This document shows, one piece after another, positions 28,961-39,478 of a DNA stretch of 64,000 bases. The translations under genes and the position numbers were made by a program. Under the pieces are notes generated by a model that saw only the letters and a list, made by a program, of their open reading frames with translations, ran no database searches and was not told the origin of the DNA. Position 1 is the stretch's first letter. Every line of letters begins with the position of its first letter. The stretch covers positions 1 to 64,000 of the forward strand of contig JABARE010000051.1 in assembly GCA_019187365.1 (NCBI GenBank), given 5' to 3'. The DNA comes from Saprospiraceae bacterium (lineage in GTDB: Bacteria > Bacteroidota > Bacteroidia > Chitinophagales > Saprospiraceae).

Positions 28961-31900
28961 ATGAAAAATGTAACCAACCAACCAACCAACCAACCAACCA
29001 ACCTGGCCGGTTAAAATTCTATCGAGAATTGCAGGTTTAATTTTGATTGATATTTTTAGCTTAATTCCTGCCTTTGCTCAACAGAATTCAAGTGGATACT
29101 CCTGTAATGATTTCACAGATTTGTCAAGAGTAAAAGTCAGCACAATCTGGGTTAATTTTCATTTTATATTAGACGGGAATGGTGATGGAAATTTTCGCCG
29201 GAATGACGATGGTAATGGGAACTCTAATGTAACTGGAATAACTATTGCGCAGAGCCTAATTGATGATGCAAATGCAGTCCTGGAGCATCTTGAGCAGAAT
29301 ATTTCAAAAAATTGTCTTGGACAACAAAATGGCTTTGTCTCCGATGCCAAATACAGGTTGGCGATATATCCTCCTGAAAATATTGAATCAGGAATACATT
29401 TTATTTCTGACCAAACTTTATATGATCAAAATAGAGAACCAGACTTTACAGATGCCTCATACTTGAAACAAACATATTCTGCCTATGGATCAAAAGTAGT
29501 AGATGTATTTATGCGTGCTGTTGCTCCAGGTTCAAATTGCAATGTCTGGGGTGAGGCAAATCTAGTTATACCCATTTGCCAAACCTGGTGTTTGTGGTAT
29601 TATTACATATCCAATGATCCTGGTACAGAAGCATTTCCGGGATTACTTAATCATGAAATATTACATTGCATGGGATTTAAACAGGAAGCCAATAGCTCTA
29701 GTTGTGATTATTATGATATAGATAAAGACGAAGAAGCACAGACAGGAAATAATATCATGAGGAATAATGGGGGTGCAAAAAATGCATTGACTCCAAAACA
29801 GTTCAACAAACTACACACGTATCTGCCGATTCTTCCATACAGCAATCATGATGTATTGTGCGATGACGATGACCCAGACATCATCATTGAAAGTGGGCAA
29901 ACAGTTACTTGGAATAATCCATCGAGAATAGCTTCTGAAGTTATAGTAGAGCCTCTGGCAACATTAATAATCAATTGTGATGTGTTCACCAATAAAAGAA
30001 TTTTAGTAAAACGTAGCGGAAAGTTAATTGTTGAGGGGGCAACTATTTCAAGTTTATGTCCTGACGTTGATTTCTGGCCAGGAATCCAGGTAGAAGGCAG
30101 TACAAAATCTCATTCCCAGGTGAGTATTTTTGATCCACCCATTTCTGGAGATCCGGGTGTCGTCATATTGAATAATGCAGTAATAAGTCATGCAATAGTT
30201 GGGGTAACTACCAAGAGTTACGAGCATGAATGGGAAACAGATTATTGGGGAGGAATCATAGTAGCTTCAGTAAGCACTTTTAGCAATAATAGAAAAGCTG
30301 TTGAGTTTTATCCATATCGTACAGAAAATTCAAGTTTCTTTACTGAATGTGATTTTAGTTCCTCTAATGGTTATGCCGGGATCAGTATGTGGGATGTACA
30401 TGGTGTGGAAATAAGAGATTGTGATTTTGGCAATATGGGGCCAGGGATCACATTGTTTAATCCAAACGGTTCAAGTGCTCCAACTACAATAACCGGTGAT
30501 GTAGGAATAATTACCATTGATGCTTCGCCCATGATTTATGATAATTGCACATTTCAGGATCTGACCCATGCTATTGATGCAAAATCATCCATCGACCTGA
30601 ATCTTGGGCGGGATGGATTCAGAGTTGGTATAATGAATGGAAGTTACAGACCTAATTTGTTTGAAAATAACACAACGCACATTTTTAGTCTCGGGACAAT
30701 CGGAATGGATATTATCAACAACAGGTTTGCTGAGTGTAATGAAGGAATTTATTTTAGTGGAAAAAGTCAGTATAATATGATTTCCAATCAAGTTAGTTCA
30801 TTCAGGTACGGACTCATTTCAAGATTCCCTGGCGCGTTGAGCAATCTGATTCAGGGTAATAAATGGGTATCTACCAAAGATCCTTCAACGGGAAATTTCT
30901 TCAGAGGAGACGTGCAAAACGTTGAATTGGTTCAGAACTGCTACAGCGTCACAAAGGAAGACCATTTAGTCTGGGGAGCACGACTGAAAAATCAGGGAAC
31001 CCAGAATGTACCGGCAGTCAACTTGTTCAGTCATAAACCTGTATCAAGTTACGATTTAATCAGTTTAACTCTTCCCTTGAATTACTGGCATGAAGACCCA
31101 GAACTAAATCCAAATTTAGACCTAAGGCTAATTCCACTTTGTGCCGCCAACAATAGGGCTCCAAGTTGTTCAGCATTTAGCAGACATTTGAATCAAAAAT
31201 CAGATGGAAGTAAAGATCCTAGGATTAACTGCATTCTCGATGAATATAATTTCCCAAATGATAGTATTGAAGAAGAATACTATTCAGACAGTCTGTTTAG
31301 ATTTTGGAATGATAAACAATTTGAATACACGCAGGTTTTAGACGGTGGCAATCAAGCACTGCTGCTCGATGGTTTAAACAATGATCCAGATGGTACTGCA
31401 ACCTATGACAATTTAATTGCTGCCTCGCCCTTTTTGACGTTTGAAGTTTTAGATGTCCTGATCTGTTCCGGGATGGACACGAGTTCCAAATTGCAAATTC
31501 TAACTGCAAACGCACCAATTCCTGAATATTTTAATTCTTCATTGGAAAATTATTATGCTACCGAAACAATTGAACTGCTGAACAGTGACTATTACCATTC
31601 GTACCCGGCACCAAGGGACTCTGTTCATTCTTTGTATGATCATGCCAATTATCAAAAACAATATCAACTATTTGCACTCTTGGACCATTATTCAGGTATG
31701 GATCAATTGGACTCATTGGTTTCTTTACTTAGTGCCATGGAAGATTTTTCAAAGACTCAATATTTATTGGATTATTACAGGTACCGAAATGATTTTGAGC
31801 TTTGTGATTCAATTATAGCAAATACTACAGCAATGAACCAGGATGAAGAAGATTGGTTATTTGTAGCGGACTTGTCCATCCGTTTATATAGAGACCCTCA

Positions 31901-32327
31901 AAATTTTCTAATTCATCAATTTGAATTGGATTCACTTAATGCATTGGCCTTATCTTATTGTCGGGAAGCCTCAGCTGCATCAGCATTATTATATATTTTG
32001 GAGGAAAAACTTTATCATATCAGTGGTGATGTGAATGCACCCAACGCCCCACTCATTTTAGGCCCGGATCAACAAATGGGAAAACAAAAGAGTATTCTAA
32101 AAATCGTTCCTAACCCTGCTCAGGACCGTATTCTTTTGAAAGCAAATGATATAATAACTGCAATGGAAATATGTGCTATTGATGGTAAGATGTTTTTTCG
32201 TAAACTTCTATCAAATGGCACACAGGATTTAGCCTTAGATATTAAATCCCTGAAAAGTGGATTGTATATGGTTAAAGCAATATTAAATAATGGCAATGTG
32301 ATTTCTGAAAAATTGATAAAATTATAA
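28961..32327 (+). CDS. Phase-variable secreted metzincin-like protein with beta-helix and T9SS sorting domain
   Basis: The long frame (open from 28974 to 32327) encodes a signal peptide (VKILSRIAGLILIDIFSLIPAFAQ), but its only good ATG, at 28961, is out of frame by one base across (AACC)8. Seven or ten repeats would join them. A TTG at 29043 could give a product of 1094 aa but cuts the signal peptide. Domains: a metalloprotease region with HEILHCMGFKQE (zinc motif HExxHxxG) and a NNIMRNN Met-turn (around residues 205-250 of the 1094), then a parallel beta-helix-like region (about 280-620), an uncharacterised region, and a T9SS sorting domain (IVPNPAQDRILL ... SGLYMVKAI). AT-rich. Confidence 0.75.
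28972..29003 (+). repeat. (AACC)8 simple sequence repeat immediately after a start codon
   Basis: Eight perfect AACC units begin 11 bases into the reading frame opened by the ATG at 28961. With eight units that frame ends at a TAA at 29038-29040. Loss of one unit or gain of two would place the ATG in frame with the secreted protein. Confidence 0.95.
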
Positions 32328-32328
32328 G

Positions 32329-33954
32329 ATGGAAACGGATGCATTATCATTACAATATTGTCTGAGATACTTAATACTTGCAATTCATCTTATTTATTGC
32401 GGAATGGTATCAGCCCAGACGGAACATTATGTCAAACAATACCCCTGGGCGAGGGACGGGGATGCAGCCTGGGGCACTGATGTGGATGAGGAACATTATT
32501 ATTTTTGTACGGGTACCTATTGTTATGAGGAAGATGTCGAGTGCACGAAAGTGGCAAAAACAGACCTGGAAGGAAAGCTGATTTGGTACAAGCGTTTTGT
32601 TAGAAAACCACAATTTGGGTCAAGTAAATTATGTCATTCAGAATCATCTATTTTTGTTTGTATTGATTACTTCTATAATTCTCCACGAGGAGATCCATAT
32701 GTAATTCTAGCACCAGCTGTTTGTAAATTAAATAAAGAGGGAGATTCCAATTGGGTTAAAATTTATTACCCACCGCAAGATAGCCTTTGGTCAATAACTG
32801 AAGATGCAGTTGACATAAAATATTACAACAACAGTTTATTTTTATTGAGTTATAGGATTCAATGGAACTTACCAAGCAATCGTGCGTCTTATCATTTGAC
32901 CAAACTCGATACCAATGGTGAAATTATCTGGAAGCGTGATTTGAACACCCATCATTATCCGGTGACCTATGCACCCTGGTTGTTTTGGTTTAAGGTCAAC
33001 GAACGGGGCGAATCACAGATTTGCGGAACAGTTGATTCACTCAGCATTTATAAAATACCTGTTCAGATTATTTATGATGATGATGGAAATGAAATAATGA
33101 ATAAGAAGTTATTATCATCTGAATTAGGCCGAATTGGGACCAAGACTTATTTTCATGTATATGGAACTTTTACAATAAATAAAAAGAGTATGTGGGTGGC
33201 AGATATTGAACATCCGGCAGGAGAGGATAAATTTTTAGTGTATAGTTTTGATAGTAGTTTACTGTTAAGATGGAAAATAATTGTTCCTGCTCATGCAGAA
33301 ATTATAGATTATCCTTATGCCTTCGGTTGGAAAAATGGTGACATGGTATGTTTATATATATCTTACGAAAAGGAATATATTAAAGAAGATCGGGTTGATG
33401 GTTTTGGCTTGTTTCGAGTAGATGATCAAGGTAATATAAAATGGAAGCGCAGATATTATAGTTACCCATACGACCGCTTGCGAAGGACACAATTCATCAT
33501 GGATCATATTTCAGAAACCAGGGATAATGGGATCTTAGTGGGTGGATCTTATTATTTTATCAATGCCTGGCGGGAGAAAGAGGATGATGCCGTTTTAATA
33601 AAGCTGGACAGTATTGGTTGTCCATTTCCTGATTGTACGGAAGCTGATACTGTTAACATATTGACACCGATTATTACCAGTTTGGAGAATCATGAAATTA
33701 TTGAAAACCCGTTCAAATGGAATTACTCACTGAATGATGATGAGTTGGTCATCAAATTTGATCAGGATGTTGTTAAACCAAACTTAATGCTGAGTCTAAT
33801 GGATCTTCGGGGAGAGGTGATTTATCAATGGAAAGTCCAATCTTGGGAAAGTGAAACATTCATTAAATTATTTAATTTCCCGGCGGGCTTGTATTATATA
33901 AGACTTGCATCAACCAAATGTGTTAAATCGTTTGGATTTGTGAAGTCCAGATAA
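32329..33954 (+). CDS. Secreted protein with T9SS sorting domain, beta-propeller-like
   Basis: 541 aa. N-terminal signal peptide ending YCGMVSAQ. Repeated W-K-(R/K)-x-(F/Y/L) and D-x-x-G-x-x-x-W patterns (KTDLEGKLIWYKRF, KLDTNGEIIWKRDL, RVDDQGNIKWKRRY, SETRDNGILVGGSYYF) suggest a beta-propeller of the PQQ/SBBP type. The C-terminus (KPNLMLSLMDLRGEVIYQW ... FPAGLYYIRLAS) is a T9SS sorting domain. It starts 2 bp after the preceding stop codon, so it likely depends on the same transcript as the phase-variable gene. AT-rich. Function unknown. Confidence 0.82.
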   Translation: METDALSLQYCLRYLILAIHLIYCGMVSAQTEHYVKQYPWARDGDAAWGTDVDEEHYYFCTGTYCYEEDVECTKVAKTDLEGKLIWYKRFVRKPQFGSSKLCHSESSIFVCIDYFYNSPRGDPYVILAPAVCKLNKEGDSNWVKIYYPPQDSLWSITEDAVDIKYYNNSLFLLSYRIQWNLPSNRASYHLTKLDTNGEIIWKRDLNTHHYPVTYAPWLFWFKVNERGESQICGTVDSLSIYKIPVQIIYDDDGNEIMNKKLLSSELGRIGTKTYFHVYGTFTINKKSMWVADIEHPAGEDKFLVYSFDSSLLLRWKIIVPAHAEIIDYPYAFGWKNGDMVCLYISYEKEYIKEDRVDGFGLFRVDDQGNIKWKRRYYSYPYDRLRRTQFIMDHISETRDNGILVGGSYYFINAWREKEDDAVLIKLDSIGCPFPDCTEADTVNILTPIITSLENHEIIENPFKWNYSLNDDELVIKFDQDVVKPNLMLSLMDLRGEVIYQWKVQSWESETFIKLFNFPAGLYYIRLASTKCVKSFGFVKSR

Positions 33955-34224
33955 ATTACTTATGGAGATATTATAAAATGTTTTTTGGTAATTGGGAACT
34001 CCATAAGCCGTGAACAAGCCGACTCATTAGAACTGTACGATCGCGGTACTTTTTTCGTTGGTGTCACTTCAATTGGACAAGGTTCGGTCCGAAAAGCACA
34101 GAATATACTTCACAACGAGGAATGGAGGGAAATTGTCGAACGGAGGGTCAATGTTTGATCTGGAAGAATCGACTATTATTTTAGCTCATTACTCATTAGG
34201 TTCAGTTGCTGACTGCATACCTTA
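33955..34224. other. Intergenic stretch at the right border of the second AT-rich island
   Basis: 270 bp between two converging genes. Composition shifts here from AT-rich to GC-rich. A short frame reading YDRGTFFVGVTSIGQGSVRK may be a gene fragment, but I recognise no family. No terminator hairpin with a T run is obvious. Confidence 0.35.
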
Positions 34225-34593
34225 TCACCTCATTACCAGGTGCCCCGCAAAGAATGCAAGCAGGCAGCCGGCGACGCTGCCCAGGGCGTACAGAATAAAC
34301 AGTGCATAGTCGCCGTGGCGGAGCAGCGCGGCGTTTTCTCCGGAAAAAGTGGAGAAGGTGCTGAGGGCGCCGCAAAAACCGCTGATGAGGAAAAAGTAGA
34401 TCCAGTGGTGGCCGGGAAAGCGCTGGTAGGCGGAAAAGGCCATGCCGAGGATCAGGCTGGCGATGAGGTTGACGGCCAGAGTGGCCAGGGGGAAGCGGTG
34501 GTGTGAAAAGCAGGGCAATCCGGACATCCAGTAGCGCGTGAGGCTGCCGAGTCCGCCTCCCGCGAAGAGGAGCAGAAATTTATACAACGTCAT
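34225..34593 (-). CDS. crcB: CrcB/Fluc fluoride ion channel
   Basis: 122 aa, four transmembrane helices. GGGLGSLTRYWM at the N-terminus and GFCGALSTFSTFSGE in helix 3 are the Fluc signatures, the latter lining the fluoride pore and Na+ site. It functions as a dual-topology homodimer in the inner membrane, exporting fluoride. No fluoride riboswitch was recognised upstream; the gene overlaps the preceding transferase gene by 14 bp. Confidence 0.94.
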   Translation of the reverse strand: MTLYKFLLLFAGGGLGSLTRYWMSGLPCFSHHRFPLATLAVNLIASLILGMAFSAYQRFPGHHWIYFFLISGFCGALSTFSTFSGENAALLRHGDYALFILYALGSVAGCLLAFFAGHLVMR

Positions 34594-35644
34594 GCCTCAG
34601 GGCATTTTTTTGTTTGTGGATGCGCGTGAGCAGAGCGCTCAGCGTGGTGCCAAAGCCGATGATACCGGCAATGAGCGCGACGTTGCCCCATTCCTGAGCC
34701 TGCAATACAAACAGAATGACCAATGAATTAACGCCGACCAGCAGGATGGTCGATTGGAGGTGGTTGAGTCCTGAATCGACGAGCAGATGATGGATGTGGC
34801 GCCGGTCGGGGCTGAATGGCGAGTGGCCGGATAACAGGCGGACGACAAAGACTCGCAGCATGTCGAAGAGTGGCAGAAAGAGGATGCCGATGGCCACGGC
34901 GGGTGCCGCCTGTGCATGAACTGCAGGGTTGGCTGACGACGAAGCGTGTTCGATAAACCGGATGGTCAGGATGGAGCAGATCATCCCGATCAGCAGGGAT
35001 CCTGTGTCGCCCATAAAGATCTTTGCCGGCGTCAGGTTGAATTTCAGAAAAGCGATCAGCGAACCCACCAGGGCAAACGAAATGATGCTCAATACGACCT
35101 GGTCGGCAAGGTAAAACCAGGCTCCGTAAGCGCTGGCAATGAGTATTCCCATGCTGCCACTCAGGGCGTTGATGCCGTCGATGAGGTTGAAGGCGTTGAC
35201 AATAACCAATATGGTGAACAGGCTGACGGCGACACTCCAGGCAAATGGCAGCTCCTCAATGGAAAAAATGCCATAAAAACTCGTGATCCTTATGTTGGCC
35301 TGGAATACCAGTATGAGGGCCGCCAGGATCAGTCCAATCATCTTTTTGTAGGGCGTCAGCGGGATGATGTCGTCTTTGGCGCCGATGAGGAAGATGACGA
35401 TGAATGCGCACAGGATGTACTGCAGGTTGCCAAAGAGTTCAAAGGGGGTCCACAGCACAATGGAAAAGAGCACGCCGGCAAAAATGCCGATGCCGCCGAG
35501 GGTGGGAATGCTCCGTTTGTGCGCCCGGCGCTCGTCGGGCTCATCCGTAAGCCGTTTGATCTTGGCGATGCTGATGATCGACGGAATGATGAGGTAGGTG
35601 GCAATAAACGCTGTTAAAAAACTGAGAACTAACCTGTAAAACAT
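34580..35644 (-). CDS. WecA/MraY-family undecaprenyl-phosphate sugar-1-phosphate transferase
   Basis: 354 aa, about ten transmembrane helices. Catalytic motifs: KRLTDEPDERRAHKRSIPTLGGIGIF, AKDDIIPL, NAFNLIDGINALSGSMG, FMGDTGSLLIG and DRRHIHHLL. The HIHH motif and overall pattern fit the WecA/TagO group, which transfers a sugar phosphate to undecaprenyl phosphate for polysaccharide assembly, more than MraY itself. Substrate not determinable. Confidence 0.92.
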   Translation of the reverse strand: MFYRLVLSFLTAFIATYLIIPSIISIAKIKRLTDEPDERRAHKRSIPTLGGIGIFAGVLFSIVLWTPFELFGNLQYILCAFIVIFLIGAKDDIIPLTPYKKMIGLILAALILVFQANIRITSFYGIFSIEELPFAWSVAVSLFTILVIVNAFNLIDGINALSGSMGILIASAYGAWFYLADQVVLSIISFALVGSLIAFLKFNLTPAKIFMGDTGSLLIGMICSILTIRFIEHASSSANPAVHAQAAPAVAIGILFLPLFDMLRVFVVRLLSGHSPFSPDRRHIHHLLVDSGLNHLQSTILLVGVNSLVILFVLQAQEWGNVALIAGIIGFGTTLSALLTRIHKQKNALRHDVV

Positions 35645-35794
35645 TAAAGTTAATTGTTAATTGTAAGACAAAATAAAGGCTTTTTTTCCATCCGGAGGCG
35701 GTTTCGCCCAAACTAATTTACCGCAGAGCTACGGTCGGGTGGCTCTGAATTCGGACGCTCAATGCTGGATTTGATCTTATTTTTACCCCAGGGA

Positions 35795-36538
35795 ATGAAA
35801 ACTTCGCTTAAAGAGCGGCTAGACCTCAAAAGATTGCCCACGCACGTAGCGGTGATCATGGATGGCAATGGCCGCTGGGCCAAACGCGAGGGCATGCCGC
35901 GCCTGTTCGGCCACCGGGCCGGGGTGCAGTCCGTAAGGCAGATCACCGAGGCCTGTGCGGAACTCGGCATCCGCCATCTCACGCTTTACGCTTTTTCTAC
36001 CGAGAACTGGAACCGTCCTGTGCTGGAAGTTACCGGATTGATGGACCTGCTTGTAGAGACCCTACGCCGGGAACTCCAGGCCTTGCACAACAACGGAGTT
36101 CGACTGAAGGCCATCGGTGACCTGGGCGCCTTGCCGGAGAAGACGCGGAGGGCTCTGGAAGAGGCGGTGGCCCGCACCAATGACAACACCGGACTTCAAC
36201 TGATCCTGGCCATCAACTACAGTGCGCGCTGGGAGATCCTGCATGCTGCAAACGCGCTTGCGGCTGAGGCGGCTGCAGGCCGGTTGGTAACCCCCGTTGA
36301 CGAACGCACTTTTGCCGGCCAGCTCAGCACGGCGGGCATTCCCGATCCGGAACTGTTGATCCGCACCAGCGGCGAGTACCGCATTTCCAATTTCCTGCTC
36401 TGGCAACTTGCCTATACAGAGCTTTATTTCACCTCGCTTTTCTGGCCGGAGTTCGGAAAAGAGCAGTTGTATGAGGCACTCCTCGACTACCAGCAGCGCG
36501 AGCGGCGCTTCGGCAAGACCTCCGAGCAACTTGCCTGA
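35795..36538 (+). CDS. uppS: Isoprenyl transferase (undecaprenyl diphosphate synthase)
   Basis: 247 aa cis-prenyltransferase making the C55 carrier lipid. Motifs: HVAVIMDGNGRWAKREGMPRLFGHRAG (catalytic Asp in MDGNGRWA), YAFSTENWNRP and the C-terminal PELLIRTSGEYRISNFLLWQLAYTELYF. The start at 35795 fits the family N-terminus; 11 upstream in-frame codons overlap an AT-rich promoter-like stretch. Followed by bamA, an arrangement common in Bacteroidota. Confidence 0.95.
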   Translation: MKTSLKERLDLKRLPTHVAVIMDGNGRWAKREGMPRLFGHRAGVQSVRQITEACAELGIRHLTLYAFSTENWNRPVLEVTGLMDLLVETLRRELQALHNNGVRLKAIGDLGALPEKTRRALEEAVARTNDNTGLQLILAINYSARWEILHAANALAAEAAAGRLVTPVDERTFAGQLSTAGIPDPELLIRTSGEYRISNFLLWQLAYTELYFTSLFWPEFGKEQLYEALLDYQQRERRFGKTSEQLA

Positions 36539-36645
36539 AACAGCCCGGGCGACCCACCCATCGGTTGATGTGGAATGTTTACCTTTGGCCCCGCAATGCA
36601 AAGGGCATGCATTGCGTTATGCTTTGTCTGCCTTCATTTTGACTG

Positions 36646-39174
36646 ATGATCCGGAACCACTCCACGATTTTTCTATTTAGCCTGTTTTGCTGGCTGACGG
36701 CCAAAGCGCAACAGGAGGGTTTCGTGCCTTATGACAACAAGGTGTACGAAATTGGATCCGTTCGGGTGACCGGTAACGCCCATACCGATGCGGGCGCCAT
36801 CATTGGGATTTCAGGACTGCGCACCGGGCAAAAGATCGCGGTGCCGGGGCCCGAAATTCCCAATGCCATCAGGAGCCTGTTCCGGCAGCGGCTCTTCAAC
36901 CAGATCGACATCCAGCTTGAGCCTCTTGAGGCCGGTGGCTTCGGTCTCGTGATCGCCGTTGAGGAGAAACCGCGTTACTCCACCCACTCTTACCGCGGAA
37001 TCAGGAAGTCGGCTCACGACGAGCTCAACGTCATCGTAAGCAACCACCTCCCGCGCAACGCCGTGTTTACGGAAGAAGTGCGCGAGGCCATCATCCGCAG
37101 CATCGAGAAGCACTATATGGACAAAGGCTACTACGATGCGCGGGTGGGCATTGAAGAAATTCCCGATGAAAAGCGCGTCAATTCGGTGAAGCTCGTCATC
37201 TCCGTGGACAGGGGGGAGCGCGTTCGAATTGCCAGCATCGAATTTGAAGGCAATAAGCAGGTCAGCGACCGGAAGCTGCGAAAGCAGATGAAAGACACCC
37301 GCCGCAAGGGCCGGCTGTTTGGAAAGTCGAAGTTCGAAGAAGGGCTCTACGAAGCCGACAAAGATAAGCTCATTGCCTACTACAACAAGGAAGGCTTCCG
37401 GAATGCCATACTTCTTTCGGATACGGTTTGGCGAGACGACAAGGGCCATTTGCGCATTCGCATCGATCTGTTTGAAGGAGACCGTTTTTATTTTCGCAAC
37501 ATCGCCATCAAGGGCAATTCGCTGTACAGCGACCAGCACATACGCAACGTGCTGGGCATCCAGCGAGGAGACGTTTACAACCTGGAGTTGTTGCAAAAGC
37601 GGCTCAGCTTTTCCAACGACGGCCGCGACGTGAGCAGTCTTTACATGGACGAAGGGCATCTCTTTTTCCGGGCCGAGCCCGTGGAGACCGGAGTGGAAAA
37701 CGATTCAGTCGATTTGCTCATTCGCATTACGGAAGGACCGCCGGCAACCATCGACCGGGTGGTGATCACGGGCAACGACCGGACGCACGAGCACGTCATC
37801 CGCAGGGAGCTGCGCACGCGGCCAGGCCAGAAGTTCAGCCGTTCCGACATCATCCGCTCGCAGCGCGCGGTCATGGCGCTTGGCTATTTCAATCCGGAGT
37901 CACTCGACATCCAGACTCCGGTCAATCCCAAACGCGGAACGGTCGACATAGAGTACCTCGTAGAAGAACGCCCATCAGACCAGCTCGAATTGTCGGCGGG
38001 ATGGAGCGCTTTCGGACTCATCGGCACCCTGGGTGTGGTATTCAATAATTTTTCGACCCGCAACTTTTTCAAAAAAGAATCCTGGAGTCCTTTGCCTCAG
38101 GGCGACGGACAGAAGCTCTCACTCCGCGCGCAGACTAACGGTCGTTATTACCAGTCGTACAATTTTTCTTTTACCGAACCCTGGCTGGGTGGCAAACGGC
38201 CAACTTCCCTGACGCTGGGGGGCATATACACCAAAATTGACAATTCTGCCTACAGCTCGAGCAGCCTTGGCAGCCTGGGCATCCTTCGTTTTTCGGGTGC
38301 ACTGGGCACCCAGCTCAAATGGCCCGACGACAACTTTGCAGTGAGTTCGTCGGCAAACATTGAGCAGATCCGGTTGCACAACTACGTCGGTTTCAGAGCA
38401 GGAAACACGGACGTGAAGGATGGCGATTTTTACAACCTCTTTCTGAAGTCGACTTTCCTTCGCAGTACGGTTTCCGATCCCCTGTTTCCGAGATCCGGAT
38501 CGCGTTTGTCTCTCACCGTGCAACTGACTCCGCCATACTCGCTGTTCCGCCCCAACTGGAATCCAGACTCCGTTTCCGTCAGCGAGCGCTACCGACTGGT
38601 GGAGTATCACAAATGGAGGATCGACGGCGACTGGTACCTGAACCTCACCGGCAAACTCGTACTGGCATTCAACGCGCGGCTCGGCATCCTTGGATACTAC
38701 AAAAAGGCGCTTGGCACCCCCCCGTTTGAGCGCTTTGCGGTGGGTGGCGACGGGCTCAACAACCAGTCTTTTACCGTGGCGGGGCGCGACATCTTTGCCT
38801 TGCGCGGATACGAAGTCGAAGAAGTCAAAGCGAAGAGCATCGAAGAATACAGCTTCAAAAACCTGACGGAAGACGCGACCATTTTCAGCAAGTACACCCT
38901 GGAATTGCGTTATCCGCTGTCGCTCAACCCCAGTGCAACGATGTACGCATCTCTTTGGGCGCAGGGCGGAAATTCGTGGAACTCCTTCCGCGAATTCAGT
39001 CCCTTTCAGTTGAAGCGCTCGGTGGGTGCGGGCCTCCGGATTTTCCTTCCGATGTTTGGCCTGCTGGGATTTGATTACGGCATAGGGTTCGACAAACCAT
39101 GGATCGATCCCAAAACGACCACCTGGAAAGACTACGCCAAGTTCAGCATCATCCTGGGCTTCGAACCGGAATAA
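36646..39174 (+). CDS. bamA: Outer membrane protein assembly factor BamA
   Basis: 842 aa with a signal peptide (ending WLTAKAQ), about five POTRA repeats (residues 30-420) and a C-terminal 16-strand Omp85 barrel. Barrel hallmarks are VGGDGLNNQSFTVAGRDIFALRGYE (VRGY-type loop 6 motif, here LRGY) and the terminal strand FSIILGFEPE. It inserts beta-barrel proteins into the outer membrane. The position after uppS supports the call. Confidence 0.95.
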   Translation: MIRNHSTIFLFSLFCWLTAKAQQEGFVPYDNKVYEIGSVRVTGNAHTDAGAIIGISGLRTGQKIAVPGPEIPNAIRSLFRQRLFNQIDIQLEPLEAGGFGLVIAVEEKPRYSTHSYRGIRKSAHDELNVIVSNHLPRNAVFTEEVREAIIRSIEKHYMDKGYYDARVGIEEIPDEKRVNSVKLVISVDRGERVRIASIEFEGNKQVSDRKLRKQMKDTRRKGRLFGKSKFEEGLYEADKDKLIAYYNKEGFRNAILLSDTVWRDDKGHLRIRIDLFEGDRFYFRNIAIKGNSLYSDQHIRNVLGIQRGDVYNLELLQKRLSFSNDGRDVSSLYMDEGHLFFRAEPVETGVENDSVDLLIRITEGPPATIDRVVITGNDRTHEHVIRRELRTRPGQKFSRSDIIRSQRAVMALGYFNPESLDIQTPVNPKRGTVDIEYLVEERPSDQLELSAGWSAFGLIGTLGVVFNNFSTRNFFKKESWSPLPQGDGQKLSLRAQTNGRYYQSYNFSFTEPWLGGKRPTSLTLGGIYTKIDNSAYSSSSLGSLGILRFSGALGTQLKWPDDNFAVSSSANIEQIRLHNYVGFRAGNTDVKDGDFYNLFLKSTFLRSTVSDPLFPRSGSRLSLTVQLTPPYSLFRPNWNPDSVSVSERYRLVEYHKWRIDGDWYLNLTGKLVLAFNARLGILGYYKKALGTPPFERFAVGGDGLNNQSFTVAGRDIFALRGYEVEEVKAKSIEEYSFKNLTEDATIFSKYTLELRYPLSLNPSATMYASLWAQGGNSWNSFREFSPFQLKRSVGAGLRIFLPMFGLLGFDYGIGFDKPWIDPKTTTWKDYAKFSIILGFEPE

Positions 39175-39202
39175 GGGAGCCGCAACATTTCGTCCAATCA
39201 GA

Positions 39203-39282
39203 CATTCTTTGTTATGCACCCTATGCGGGCTTTTGATGCATCATGTGATTGATGCCTAAAATTTAACGGGCTGTGACTTGAG
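39203..39282 (+). repeat. Left copy of an ~80-bp direct repeat flanking a MITE-like element
   Basis: Begins CATTCTTTGTTATGCACCC and continues through GCTTTTGATGCATCATGTGA to GACTTGAGG. It matches 39479-39559 at most positions. Its last bases run into the left terminal repeat of the element. Confidence 0.7.
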
Positions 39283-39468
39283 GGCACTTCCAACCCCCTA
39301 TTGCGCCAGCCAGCCCACACAGGCTTACGCGCGAAAAGAATTTAACTTCACAATCCTTCGTTGCGGTTCAGTCAGGTATTTCTCCACATAGCTTCCTTCA
39401 CCACGCTTCGTCTTGTTTCCCTAAACTCCTTCTGACATCAAAATAGAGTTTTTGGAAGTGCCCTTTAG
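39278..39468 (+). repeat. MITE-like element, near full length
   Basis: 191 bp. GAGGGCACTTCCAA at the left is inverted at the right (TTGGAAGTGCCCTTTAG). The interior (CTATTGCGCCAGCCAG, GAATTTAACTTCACAATCCT, CTTCGTCTTGTTTCCCTAAA, CTTCTGACATCAAAA) aligns along its whole length with the copy at 22148. Confidence 0.85.
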
Positions 39469-39478
39469 TCTGAGCAAC

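Noticed and set aside
34058..34309. 83-codon plus-strand frame before crcB
   Set aside because: No recognisable domain, overlaps the crcB 3' end, composition changes midway.
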